Shown piece after piece: positions 8,096 to 16,434 of a DNA stretch of 64,000 bases (positions are counted from its first letter, which is position 1; each line of letters opens with the position of its first letter). The notes beneath the pieces are model-generated. The model saw only the letters and a list, made by a program, of their open reading frames with translations. It did not search any database and was not told the origin of the DNA. The translations under genes and the position numbers were made by a program. The stretch comes from CAZIGK01 sp964538615 (lineage in GTDB: Bacteria > Pseudomonadota > Alphaproteobacteria > Rickettsiales > RI-342): positions 1 to 64,000 of the forward strand of contig CAZIGK010000005.1 in assembly GCA_964538615.1 (NCBI GenBank), read 5' to 3'.

Positions 8096-8308
8096 TTAAT
8101 CAACAAAGTGATCACGTTGCAGGGTTTTCTCCTGCTGGTAATCGCGGCGGGCGAGAAAAATGACAAATAGCACGCCCATGACAATACCCAGTGTCACCAG
8201 CGTTTTCACAAACACATCGAAAGCAAGCCATTGGAACCAGATTTGATCCAGAATCAGCAGTGCTGTGGCGACCAGCAGGCTTAGCAGGAAAATATACATG
8301 GGTTTCAT
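8096..8308 (-). CDS. Small two-helix membrane protein
   Basis: A 70-residue protein with two hydrophobic stretches (about residues 5-22 and 33-52) and a charged tail (ARRDYQQEKTLQRDHFVD). I do not recognise the family. The start overlaps the previous gene by ATGA, and ruvA begins 12 bases after it. It therefore sits in a four-gene unit with the DUF4177-like gene and ruvAB. Function is unknown. Confidence 0.75.
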   Translation of the reverse strand: MKPMYIFLLSLLVATALLILDQIWFQWLAFDVFVKTLVTLGIVMGVLFVIFLARRDYQQEKTLQRDHFVD

Positions 8309-8520
8309 GCGGCATCGCGCTCCATAATAACGACATAGGCTTCCCGGCGGAAGAAGAGGAACATGCGTTGGATGTCTTTATCCATGGTGATAACGCGCCA
8401 GCCTTCCTGCGCATTACGGTTCAGAAACTCCGTGAAGCGCATGGGATTGATTTTGGAGGCGCCGAAAAATAACGAACCCAGCACGCCTTCGCGGTAGAGG
8501 GTGGCTTTATATTCTTTCAT
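8305..8520 (-). CDS. DUF4177-like small protein
   Basis: From ATG 8520 the protein has 71 residues (MKEYKATLYREG...). The pattern is an N-terminal strand, a helix with a LNRNAQEGWRVITM segment, and a final strand with FLFFRREAYVVIMER. It resembles the small DUF4177 / DUF4177-like fold in which EGWR-[IV] is typical. The family assignment is from memory of the pattern and is moderate. It overlaps the next gene by four bases and appears to head the ruvAB transcript. Confidence 0.65.
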   Translation of the reverse strand: MKEYKATLYREGVLGSLFFGASKINPMRFTEFLNRNAQEGWRVITMDKDIQRMFLFFRREAYVVIMERDAA

Positions 8521-8726
8521 GGTAGACCTGTACGGTGGTTGCGGCAGAAGGACAGCATGCATCATAGTGGATTTTTGGCTGCCTCACAATGCAGGAGTGA
8601 CGGGTGGGTGCAAGAGGCGGCATTACCAAATGGTCATGTGGTGGTCATGTGGGCGTTATGGCCTTGCCTGCACAATACAGCCATAACACGTGGTATAGCG
8701 TTTGGGTTATGGACAGGAGATACAAG

Positions 8727-9458
8727 ATGCATGTTGCGGTGATTGGAGCACAGGGTGCAATTGGGCAGGCGATGGTGCAGCATTGGTTGCAGCAGCCTGA
8801 TGTGACCATGGTCTATGGTTTTGCGCGGAAGGTACCGCTTGCGATACAGCATCCGAAATTGTATGCGCAGCCAATGGATATTCTGGAAGAGGATTCGATT
8901 GCGGCAGCGTTGCATTCTCTGCCAGAGGGCGTGCAGTTTGAGCGTGTGGTGGTGACGACCGGACTATTGCATGGCAGCCTGCCGCATGGTGAGTCTCTGA
9001 TGCCGGAAAAGCGTTTGAAAGACCTGAATAGGGAGGCCTTACTGCACTTGTATGCGGTGAATGCCATTGGGCCCATGCTGGTAGCGAAATACCTGTTACC
9101 GTATCTGCCGCGTGATAAAAAGGCGGTGTTTGCCGTTCTTTCGGCACGGGTGGGGAGTATATCAGATAATCAGTTGGGCGGTTGGTATGGCTATCGGGCA
9201 GCGAAGGCCGGATTGAATATGCTGCTGAAAACTTTTGCCATTGAAGCTGCGCGCACCCACAAACATCTGGTCGTGGCGGGGTTGCATCCCGGTACGGTGG
9301 ATACACCGCTTTCGGCACCGTTTCATCGGAACGTGGCGGTGGAGACCGTTTTTTCCCCCGCCCGGAGCGCCCGGTATTTGCTGGAGGTCATGGAGTGTCT
9401 GGCTCCGGCACAAACGGGCCGGGTGTGGGATTATGCCGGGCAGGAAGTGCCAGCCTGA
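8727..9458 (+). CDS. Short-chain dehydrogenase/reductase (C-factor-like)
   Basis: Cytosolic NAD(P)-dependent oxidoreductase of 243 residues. The Rossmann motif GAQGAIG is at residues 8-14. The catalytic set is Ser139 (in VLSARVG), Tyr156 and Lys160 (YGYRAAK). ATG 8727 follows AGGAGA; the frame's upstream extension has no family similarity. The photolyase begins 15 bases after its stop. Such SDRs commonly sit beside photolyase and the Cfa/FAD-oxidoreductase genes in proteobacterial photo-oxidative-stress clusters. The substrate is unknown. Confidence 0.88.
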   Translation: MHVAVIGAQGAIGQAMVQHWLQQPDVTMVYGFARKVPLAIQHPKLYAQPMDILEEDSIAAALHSLPEGVQFERVVVTTGLLHGSLPHGESLMPEKRLKDLNREALLHLYAVNAIGPMLVAKYLLPYLPRDKKAVFAVLSARVGSISDNQLGGWYGYRAAKAGLNMLLKTFAIEAARTHKHLVVAGLHPGTVDTPLSAPFHRNVAVETVFSPARSARYLLEVMECLAPAQTGRVWDYAGQEVPA

Positions 9459-9472
9459 AGGAGCGGGGGCAG

Positions 9473-11014
9473 ATGCGAGCAACCTTACGCCTGATATTAG
9501 GAGACCAACTGAGCCGGAATCTGGCCAGCCTGCAGGATGCAGACCCGGCGCAGGATGTGTTGATGCTGTGCGAGGTGATGGACGAAGCCACGTATGTACC
9601 GCATCACCCGAAGAAGATTGCGTTGCTGTTTTCCGCTATGCGGCACTTTGCCGAAAGCCTCCGTCAGGAGGGTTTTACGGTGGACTATGTACCTCTGGAT
9701 GCACCGGAAAACAGTGGGTCTCTGACCGGAGAGATCATGCGTGCCATCGCACGGCACCAGCCGGAAAAACTCATTCTCACGTTCCCCGGTGAGTGGCGTG
9801 TCTGGCGTATGATGCAGCAGTGGCAGGAACAAGTGGGGTTACCTGTTGAGATACGCGAAGATACACGTTTTTTCTGCACGCGGGATCGCTTTCAGCATTG
9901 GGCTGCAACGCATAAAACCTATCGCATGGAGTTTTTCTATCGGGAGATGCGGCGTCAACACGGCATCCTGATGCGGGGAGATATGCCGGAAGGAGGACAA
10001 TGGAATTACGATGTGGAAAACCGTAACCCACCAAAGCAGGGATTGCAGGTGCCCCCCACTTACCATGAACCGCCAGATCAGATGACGCAGCAGGTGCTCA
10101 CATTGGTGCGGGAGAGATTCGGCCACCATTTTGGGGAGCTTGAACCGTTTCATTTTGCGGTCACACGGCAGGGGGCGCTGGCGGCATTGAATCGGTTTAT
10201 CCAGCAGCGTTTACCGATGTTTGGAGCTTATCAGGACGCTATGCTGATGCAAGAACCATGGATGTACCATGCGCATATCAGTTTTTACCTGAATTGCGGT
10301 CTGCTGGACGCGCGGGAGTGCGTGACTGCCGCAGAGCAGGCTTACCATGCGGGGGATGCTCCGTTGAATGCGGTGGAAGGGTTTATCCGGCAGATTTTGG
10401 GGTGGCGGGAATATGTGCGGGGTATCTACTGGCTGCATATGCCAGACTATGCACAGATGAACCAGCTTCAGGCCACACGCCCCTTGCCGGATTTGTACTG
10501 GACGGGTCGTACCCGCATGCAATGTATGCGGCAATGCGTGGAAGCCACCCGCCGCTACGCCTATGCCCACCATATTCAACGCCTGATGGTGCTTGGCAAT
10601 TTTGCCCTGCTGGCAGGCCTGCACCCGGAGGACGTTAACCGCTGGTACCTACTGGTGTATGCGGATGCGTTTGAGTGGGTGGAACTGCCCAATGTCACCG
10701 GCATGGTGTTGCATGCGGATGGCGGCATGCTGGCCAGCAAACCCTATGCGGCTGGTGGCGCCTATATTCATAAAATGTCGGATTATTGCCAGTCTTGCAG
10801 TTACAAGGTCGCGGTCAAACACGGCACTTCTGCCTGCCCGTTCAATTATTTGTATTGGGATTTTTTGCTACGTCACCGCGAACGTTTTCAGTGTAACCCG
10901 CGTATGGCCATGGTGTATCGTACGCTGGATCGTATGACGCCGGAGAGGCAACAGACTATCCGGCAGGATGCCGCACGCTTTCTGACCGCCATGGACAACG
11001 GCGAACTTATATAA
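9473..11014 (+). CDS. phrB: Iron-sulfur cryptochrome/photolyase (FeS-BCP, PhrB type)
   Basis: Light-driven DNA repair flavoprotein, probably a (6-4) photolyase. The 513 residues match the FeS-BCP class. The four cysteines expected to hold a 4Fe-4S cluster are seen at Cys351 (in MQCMRQ), Cys439, Cys442 (CQSC) and Cys455. The histidine pair in AHHIQRLMVLGNF (366-367) is the conserved active-site region. ATG 9473 follows AAGGAG; an upstream in-frame start at 9395 would overlap the SDR. It is probably co-transcribed with the SDR and converges with the fatty-acid operon across a large hairpin. Confidence 0.95.
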   Translation: MRATLRLILGDQLSRNLASLQDADPAQDVLMLCEVMDEATYVPHHPKKIALLFSAMRHFAESLRQEGFTVDYVPLDAPENSGSLTGEIMRAIARHQPEKLILTFPGEWRVWRMMQQWQEQVGLPVEIREDTRFFCTRDRFQHWAATHKTYRMEFFYREMRRQHGILMRGDMPEGGQWNYDVENRNPPKQGLQVPPTYHEPPDQMTQQVLTLVRERFGHHFGELEPFHFAVTRQGALAALNRFIQQRLPMFGAYQDAMLMQEPWMYHAHISFYLNCGLLDARECVTAAEQAYHAGDAPLNAVEGFIRQILGWREYVRGIYWLHMPDYAQMNQLQATRPLPDLYWTGRTRMQCMRQCVEATRRYAYAHHIQRLMVLGNFALLAGLHPEDVNRWYLLVYADAFEWVELPNVTGMVLHADGGMLASKPYAAGGAYIHKMSDYCQSCSYKVAVKHGTSACPFNYLYWDFLLRHRERFQCNPRMAMVYRTLDRMTPERQQTIRQDAARFLTAMDNGELI

Positions 11015-11024
11015 GTTTTAGATG

Positions 11025-11065
11025 GTGTCGTCACATTCGCTATGCACTGGCGAACGTGACGACAC
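11025..11065. terminator. Long inverted repeat between convergent genes
   Basis: The arms GTGTCGTCACATTCGC (11025-11040) and GCGAACGTGACGACAC (11050-11065) pair at 15 of 16 positions around a 9-base loop. There is no clear T run, so it is either a bidirectional terminator or an insertion-element remnant. It fills the short gap between the photolyase and the convergent SDR. Confidence 0.55.
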
Positions 11066-11079
11066 GATTCAGCTTTCTG

Positions 11080-11838
11080 CTACAGGCGGCGCAACAGTGG
11101 TATCAACAAGGCGTAGGGCAAGCTGCGCAGGCATTTCATCAGCATGGTAAAACGCTTGGGAAAGGTAATTTCCAGCCCTTTTTGCCGCAGCCCATGCGCC
11201 AAGGCCCGTGCCGCTTCTTCTGCTTCTATCCGCATGGGCATGGGGAAGGCGTTTTGATCTGTCATCGGGGTGCGAACAAAACCGGGGTTAATCAGTTTGA
11301 CGTCCACACAAGGCGGGGCTTCCGCCGCCAGAGATTCCACCCAGTTAATCAAGGCCGCTTTGCTGGCACTGTACGGCTGGCCGTTCGGCAGCCCGACATA
11401 TCCTGCAACGCTTGCGCAGAAGGCCATCTGACCAAACCCCTGTTGCGTAAAGTAAGGCAGGAGTGCCTGTGTCACATGCACGGCACCCAACCAGTTCACC
11501 TGCATTAACTGTGCAGCAAAAGCAGGATCAATGTGCGCAATGGCGGTTGGCTGATAAATAGCGGCCAGGTACACCATACGATGCAGAGGAGATGCCTGCT
11601 GCGATAGTTGCTGTATCGCGGCATTTACCGCTTTGGCATCCGCCACATCCAGGGGCAATAGCGTGTGCTTTGCGCCCAATTGTTCGTTCAGGCGATGCAA
11701 GGCGTCTGCCCGGCGGGCAGAAAGTACCAGCGTGGCGCCCTGTGCCGATAAGTACTGTGCCAGCGCCTCGCCAATGCCACTGCTGGCACCCACAATCCAG
11801 ATGGTTTCTCCGGCAAAAGGGGTGGAAGCGTGGCTCAC
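11080..11838 (-). CDS. Short-chain dehydrogenase/reductase
   Basis: A 252-residue classical SDR with the nucleotide motif GASSGIG (17-23), Ser143 in the FCASVAG strand, and Tyr156/Lys160 in YSASK. The GTG at 11838 is chosen because it overlaps the stop of the preceding DUF3833 gene by four bases (GTGA); the frame extends further upstream only as a shadow. The C terminus is basic and hydrophobic, possibly membrane-associating. As the last gene of the seven-gene operon it may act on a lipid intermediate, which is inferred from context. Confidence 0.9.
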   Translation of the reverse strand: MSHASTPFAGETIWIVGASSGIGEALAQYLSAQGATLVLSARRADALHRLNEQLGAKHTLLPLDVADAKAVNAAIQQLSQQASPLHRMVYLAAIYQPTAIAHIDPAFAAQLMQVNWLGAVHVTQALLPYFTQQGFGQMAFCASVAGYVGLPNGQPYSASKAALINWVESLAAEAPPCVDVKLINPGFVRTPMTDQNAFPMPMRIEAEEAARALAHGLRQKGLEITFPKRFTMLMKCLRSLPYALLIPLLRRL

Positions 11839-12383
11839 GGGGTTGGTTCCTGTTTTTGCATCACCAGTGTCAGCTCTGCCACCGTGATACCCCATTTTTT
11901 CAGGTAGGAACGGTTGATGAGCACGCCATCATGCATCAGCCACATCCAGTCGTCAAAGCGTAAGCGATAGGTTGTTTCCCCCACCGGCACATCCATCTGA
12001 TAGTGCCAGTTGACGGCACTGCCTTCGGTGCCGCCCGATGCCTTGCCGATAATATCCGAAGCCTCGCCTTCAAACTGGCCGTTGTCCAAACGGGTAATAT
12101 GCCAGACGCGCTGCTGGGTTGAGCCATCGTAATAGGTGAAATCTTCTTTTAATGTGCCGTGGTCACCTTCCCACTCGCCGTGCATTTGCACGTCAAAGCG
12201 GGTTACCACCCGTCCACGCCAGTCCTGCACCAGGCCGTAGGCTTTAATCGGGCCGGAGAAATAGGTCTTAAAATCCATCTCCGGGCTGGTGCCTTTGTAA
12301 TGTTGCAGTTGGTTACCAAAACAGGCGCTAAGCATGAGGCATACTCCAATCAGGCTAAAGTGTTTTGTGAGAGAGAGAAACAT
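11835..12383 (-). CDS. DUF3833-family lipoprotein
   Basis: A 182-residue protein with a lipoprotein signal ending in the lipobox LSAC (Cys about residue 21). The mature part resembles DUF3833 (EGDHGTLKEDFTYYDG and DDWMWLMHDGVLINRSYLKKWG). It is probably anchored in the inner or outer membrane; the function is unknown. The family typically occurs next to Cfa-like methyltransferases, DUF1365 and FAD oxidoreductases, as here. ATG 12383 lies inside the end of the MFS gene, a 29-base overlap, and the gene overlaps the SDR by four bases. Confidence 0.88.
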   Translation of the reverse strand: MFLSLTKHFSLIGVCLMLSACFGNQLQHYKGTSPEMDFKTYFSGPIKAYGLVQDWRGRVVTRFDVQMHGEWEGDHGTLKEDFTYYDGSTQQRVWHITRLDNGQFEGEASDIIGKASGGTEGSAVNWHYQMDVPVGETTYRLRFDDWMWLMHDGVLINRSYLKKWGITVAELTLVMQKQEPTP

Positions 12384-13725
12384 GAGAGGACGCTCCTTGA
12401 TGAGATGGCAGTAAAAACAACCAGACAGACAGAGCGGCCACGGCTTTGATGCCGCAGGGAACCGCCGCATAGACCATGGATAGATGCTGCAATGTCATTT
12501 CGCTATTCGTCTGGCCCGGCTGAAAGCCCTTTGCTTCCAGCCATGGCAGGGTCACGGCGGCAGCCAGTGCCAGTACCGCTTTATTGATAAAGGCCATCAG
12601 GCTGTAATACAGGCTGGTACGGTGTGTACGCTGTTGCCGTTGCAGGGCATCTCCCAGCAGGGCGGGGGGCAAAGCGGCATCCGCCCCGAATGCGAGGCCA
12701 GAGGTCAGGCATATCCACGCATAGGGCCAGATATCGCCTGCCTGTAACGTGCTGGCCCAGATAAAACTGACCACGGCCAATAGATTGGCCCAGAACCATG
12801 CCGAGGCCAACCCAATGCGCTGGCTCAGATATTTCCAGCCGAACACACCGAAGGCACCCGCTAGAAAATACAGCAGTAGAAACAGACCGGTATAGGCTTC
12901 TGCCTGTAGGCGATCCCGAATAAAGGGCAACACCAGCACCACAGGAATGGCCGATGCCAGCATGCTCAGCAGGTAGGGAAGGAACAGACGATAGAGATGT
13001 GCTACGGGCGCGGCATGGCTTTGGGTCAGGGGGGAGGTGGCGGCGGATCTGGCATCCGAGGGGGGGGTGGGTTGGGTGGCCAGCCCGCCGCCATAATGCT
13101 GTTGCCAGCGGAAAAAACCCACCAGTGTCACCACCAGCAGGCTCGCCAGCAACAGGCTGAAAAACACAAAAGAGGCACGGACAGAGAGATGCCCGGCTTG
13201 TTGCAGTAAGGGAGGCAATAAAACCGCCAGCAACAGCCCTAGCAGCGTCAGCCCTTCGCGCAGGCTGGCAATCCGGGTTTGTTGATAACGATTCCCCGCC
13301 CAAAGGCTGCCCAGACTGTTCAGGTTGATACTCAGCAGGCTGTAAGCACTGGTCGCCAGCAGCATACTACCGGCAAACCACCAGACATGTCCGGAAGTTG
13401 CAAAACCGGCAGGTGGCAGAAACAACGCGCTGACCCCCAGTCCCAATATCGGCGCGCTACCCATCACGAACCAGGGGCGCATGTGCGCGTAGCGATCGGA
13501 TAGCCAGCCAAACAGTGGATCCTGCACAGCATCCAGCAGGCGCAAGAGTAACAGTAACCCGCCAAGGCTTGCAAGCGACAGCCCATAATGGGTGGCATAA
13601 TAATCCGGTGCGTGCAGGTACAGAGGTAGCCCGGCAAAGGCCATGGGTAGTGCCAGTCCGCCATATAGCCAGAGAGAGGAGCGGGTGGGAGGCGATACGG
13701 TATGGCTGGCGTCATGTCCCGGCAT
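12355..13725 (-). CDS. MFS transporter (GPH-like)
   Basis: A 456-residue integral membrane protein with about twelve hydrophobic segments. The motif-A-like LSDRYAHMRPW between helices 2 and 3 is typical of the glycoside-pentoside-hexuronide/MFS_2 group. In clusters of this type the gene accompanies Cfa, DUF1365 and FAD-oxidoreductase genes, which suggests lipid or lysophospholipid movement rather than sugar uptake; this is an inference. The start codon shares one base with the stop of the chalcone-isomerase-like gene (TGATG). Confidence 0.88.
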   Translation of the reverse strand: MPGHDASHTVSPPTRSSLWLYGGLALPMAFAGLPLYLHAPDYYATHYGLSLASLGGLLLLLRLLDAVQDPLFGWLSDRYAHMRPWFVMGSAPILGLGVSALFLPPAGFATSGHVWWFAGSMLLATSAYSLLSINLNSLGSLWAGNRYQQTRIASLREGLTLLGLLLAVLLPPLLQQAGHLSVRASFVFFSLLLASLLVVTLVGFFRWQQHYGGGLATQPTPPSDARSAATSPLTQSHAAPVAHLYRLFLPYLLSMLASAIPVVLVLPFIRDRLQAEAYTGLFLLLYFLAGAFGVFGWKYLSQRIGLASAWFWANLLAVVSFIWASTLQAGDIWPYAWICLTSGLAFGADAALPPALLGDALQRQQRTHRTSLYYSLMAFINKAVLALAAAVTLPWLEAKGFQPGQTNSEMTLQHLSMVYAAVPCGIKAVAALSVWLFLLPSHQGASSHVSLSHKTL

Positions 13726-14348
13726 CAGTTTAGCCCTAGCAATTGGCGGCGAAAGGCAGGTTCAGAGGTGTCTTCCGATAACCAGATGGCAAAAAACCAG
13801 CGGCCAAATTCCGGATCCGGCACATGCCCTAACCGCGTGTCCTGTGCATAAAAAACGGTGGGCTTTTCTGGCAGGTATATGCCGGTTAAACGGGTGTCCG
13901 GGCGCACATCGGGGAACATGTTTTGCATTTCGGTATGCCAGGCGGCCAGGCGCACTTCATCGCGAAACCCCAGCCCGCGTATTTCCTGCGCCGATCGGTC
14001 TGCGATATCCGCACCGGAAAAATCGCGCAGATAATGCAGCGTCAGCGCAAACGGTTGTTGCGGTTGCCAACGCCCGTTTGGGGCATAGAGGGTCGCATCA
14101 TAGACATCCCACCACAAAAACTTCAGACGGGCATGCCCTGCCGGTTGCGCATTAGGGATAGCGCGGGAGATAAAGGCAGGCACTTTGGCAACCGCAGATG
14201 CATGGGTTGCCTGCGCCGCTGGCGGGTGGGAGGGGGATGAGCCAGCGGCGGCAGACAGGGGGGGAGCCGACATGCCGGATACGGCAAGCCAGCTACAAAG
14301 CAAACAAGCAAACAGAGCCGTGCGTGACAGGGGAACCCTTTTACGCAT
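13725..14348 (-). CDS. Chalcone-isomerase-like periplasmic protein
   Basis: From ATG 14348 the protein has 207 residues. It opens with a signal peptide (basic MRKRVPLSR, then a hydrophobic run to about residue 30), a proline/serine/alanine-rich linker, and a domain containing LKFLWWDVYDATLYAP and ALTLHYLRDFSGADIADRS. That pattern is typical of the bacterial chalcone isomerase-like family found beside DUF3833 and Cfa genes. Enzyme activity is not established for this family. It overlaps cfa by eight bases. Confidence 0.82.
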   Translation of the reverse strand: MRKRVPLSRTALFACLLCSWLAVSGMSAPPLSAAAGSSPSHPPAAQATHASAVAKVPAFISRAIPNAQPAGHARLKFLWWDVYDATLYAPNGRWQPQQPFALTLHYLRDFSGADIADRSAQEIRGLGFRDEVRLAAWHTEMQNMFPDVRPDTRLTGIYLPEKPTVFYAQDTRLGHVPDPEFGRWFFAIWLSEDTSEPAFRRQLLGLN

Positions 14349-15507
14349 GTTGTAGCTCCCATTGCATGACATCGGTACGGCCAGAAGCGAAGGTGGCGCT
14401 ACAGGATGCCAGATAAAAACGCCACAGCCGAATGAAGGGTTCATCAAAGCCCAGTGCCAGCACGTCCTGTTTTCTGGCATCGAATGCTGCCAGCCAATGG
14501 CGCAGGGTACGGGCATAATCCTGCCCGAACGAAAAACGGTCCGTTGGGCGCAGGCCTGCACGCTCTGCTTCCGTCGCAAAACGGGAGGGAGACGGCAGCA
14601 TGCCTCCGGGAAAAATAAAGGTACGAATCATATCACCGCTGCTGCGATAGGCATCAAAATACGCATCACCAATGGTGATGGTTTGCACCATGGCTTTGCC
14701 TTTTTCCTTCAGCAGGCTTTTCAGTTTGTTGAAGTAGGTTGGCCAATAGGATTCTCCCACTGCTTCAAACATTTCAATGGAGATAATATGGTCAAACCGT
14801 CCGTGCTGATGGCGGTAATCTTCCAGCACAATCTGCGCCTGCGCACCCACACCCTGCAAGCGTTGTGTGGCGTAGGCATGTTGTTCCTCGGAGAGGGTGA
14901 TACCCCGTACCGCAAAATCATGCTTTTGGGTGGCACGTTCTGCCAATGCGCCCCAGCCACAGCCAATTTCCAACACATGGCCAGAGGAGGTATCCAGCCG
15001 ATCCAGCATCCGGTCATATTTACGGTATTGTGCCTGCTCCAGGGTTTCATTTTGTCCGGAAAACAACGCCGCAGAGTAACTCATGCTGGGGTCTAGCCAC
15101 AGGGAGTAAAACGCGTTTCCTAAATCATAATGTGCATGAATATTTTTGCGGCTACCGCGCAGGCTATTACGGGTGAACAGATACAACATGCGCGCCGCCA
15201 GCCGGGTGAAGGCATTGCCATACATAAACGGTTCCAGCGCATGGGCGTTCTGCAAGCCCACCAGAAACAAGGATTCCAGATGCTCGCTATCCCACCAGCC
15301 ATCACGGTAAGCCTCAGCCAGACCGATATCTCCTCTGGCAGACAGTGCCGGAAGCGTGCGCCAGTCATGCAGGTGCAAGGTGCCATGGGCACCGGGCTGG
15401 TTGCCCTGCAAGGAATGTGTTTTGCCGTCTGGCGTGGTCAGGGTTAGTGAACCATATTCCAGATGTTCCAGCGTGCGAAGAAACCGATCAAGAACGCGTT
15501 GCTGCAT
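14341..15507 (-). CDS. Cyclopropane-fatty-acyl-phospholipid synthase-family methyltransferase
   Basis: SAM-dependent enzyme acting on unsaturated acyl chains of membrane phospholipids. The 388 residues have an N-terminal lipid-binding part, then the SAM motif VLEIGCGWGALAE, followed by ITLSEEQ and ISIEMFEAVGE, all hallmarks of the CFA synthase family. In related clusters a paralogue of this kind makes a methylated acyl intermediate for furan fatty acids instead of a cyclopropane. Which product is formed here cannot be decided. It has its own 75-base upstream spacer but lies in the same direction as the rest of the operon. Confidence 0.92.
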   Translation of the reverse strand: MQQRVLDRFLRTLEHLEYGSLTLTTPDGKTHSLQGNQPGAHGTLHLHDWRTLPALSARGDIGLAEAYRDGWWDSEHLESLFLVGLQNAHALEPFMYGNAFTRLAARMLYLFTRNSLRGSRKNIHAHYDLGNAFYSLWLDPSMSYSAALFSGQNETLEQAQYRKYDRMLDRLDTSSGHVLEIGCGWGALAERATQKHDFAVRGITLSEEQHAYATQRLQGVGAQAQIVLEDYRHQHGRFDHIISIEMFEAVGESYWPTYFNKLKSLLKEKGKAMVQTITIGDAYFDAYRSSGDMIRTFIFPGGMLPSPSRFATEAERAGLRPTDRFSFGQDYARTLRHWLAAFDARKQDVLALGFDEPFIRLWRFYLASCSATFASGRTDVMQWELQHA

Positions 15508-15582
15508 AGAGGGGATATTTCCTATTATAATCCATCATAGCAACTCTACACCATGCGGTCTGGCAGGCGTGTTACCATTAAC

Positions 15583-16434
15583 TTACATATCCGTAATTTT
15601 TGGCGGCTGAGAGGTCTCAGGCGGCAATGTAGCGGTCAGGGTGGGCTGGCGCTGTGAAGGCAGCGCAATGTAGCGCATACCTTTGACAAATAGTTTCAGT
15701 GCCTGCCAGTGAATGAGAGCAACCGCTTTCAGCGTGACCATCGGGTGGCGCAAAAACGCGCCCAGCAGAGATTGGCGGGTTAGCGGTTGCAGCTTGCCGC
15801 ACAGAGAGGTGAGTAGCTGGGTGTTTCCCGCCGCATTGACATAATCAATCCAGATGCCCAGTTGATTCTGCTTCAGGGCAAAACGAAAGCGGTATTGCCC
15901 TTCTCGCGGTAAAAACGGGGAGACATGAAAGCATTTTTCCGCCTGCAACCAATCCTCTGGCTGAATGGGGCGATGGTCGGGGTGCAGACAGAGGTAACTG
16001 TGGGTTTGGCCAAAGGTATTATTCACTTCGCACAGCACGGCGCGTATCTGCCCGTCTGAGTCATAGCACATCCAGAAGCTAACCGGGTTAAACACATATC
16101 CCAGAATACGCGGCATACACAGCAATTCAACGTCTGTCACGCAGTGCTGCAAGCCATAGGTCTGTATGATCGTTTCTATCCACGGTTCCAGTGGTTGCCC
16201 GTTGCGGGCGCCGTGGTCGCGGGTATAAAAACTGGTCAACCCGAAGCGGTTGACGCACAGGTGACGGGTTGTCACGGCCTGATGCAAATGGCGCAGCGGT
16301 AGTGCCAGATAATACACACGGTAGGTAAAGCTATTCACTTTTGGGGATAGGCGTTTATGCATGACCTGTGCGGTGAGCAGACGGGGCGCACGCATGGCGG
16401 CGGTGGAACGGTGGTGCGTATCGGTTAGTTCCAT
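15583..16434 (-). CDS. DUF1365 family protein
   Basis: A 283-residue protein with family signatures: VMHKRLSPKVNSFTYRVYY near residue 25, then PRILGYVFNPVSFWMCYD and a VSPFLPREGQYRFRF segment. DUF1365 has no settled enzymatic function but is almost always adjacent to an FAD-dependent oxidoreductase and a Cfa-like protein. Its start overlaps the upstream FAD oxidoreductase by ten bases, implying coupled synthesis. Confidence 0.92.
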   Translation of the reverse strand: MELTDTHHRSTAAMRAPRLLTAQVMHKRLSPKVNSFTYRVYYLALPLRHLHQAVTTRHLCVNRFGLTSFYTRDHGARNGQPLEPWIETIIQTYGLQHCVTDVELLCMPRILGYVFNPVSFWMCYDSDGQIRAVLCEVNNTFGQTHSYLCLHPDHRPIQPEDWLQAEKCFHVSPFLPREGQYRFRFALKQNQLGIWIDYVNAAGNTQLLTSLCGKLQPLTRQSLLGAFLRHPMVTLKAVALIHWQALKLFVKGMRYIALPSQRQPTLTATLPPETSQPPKITDM

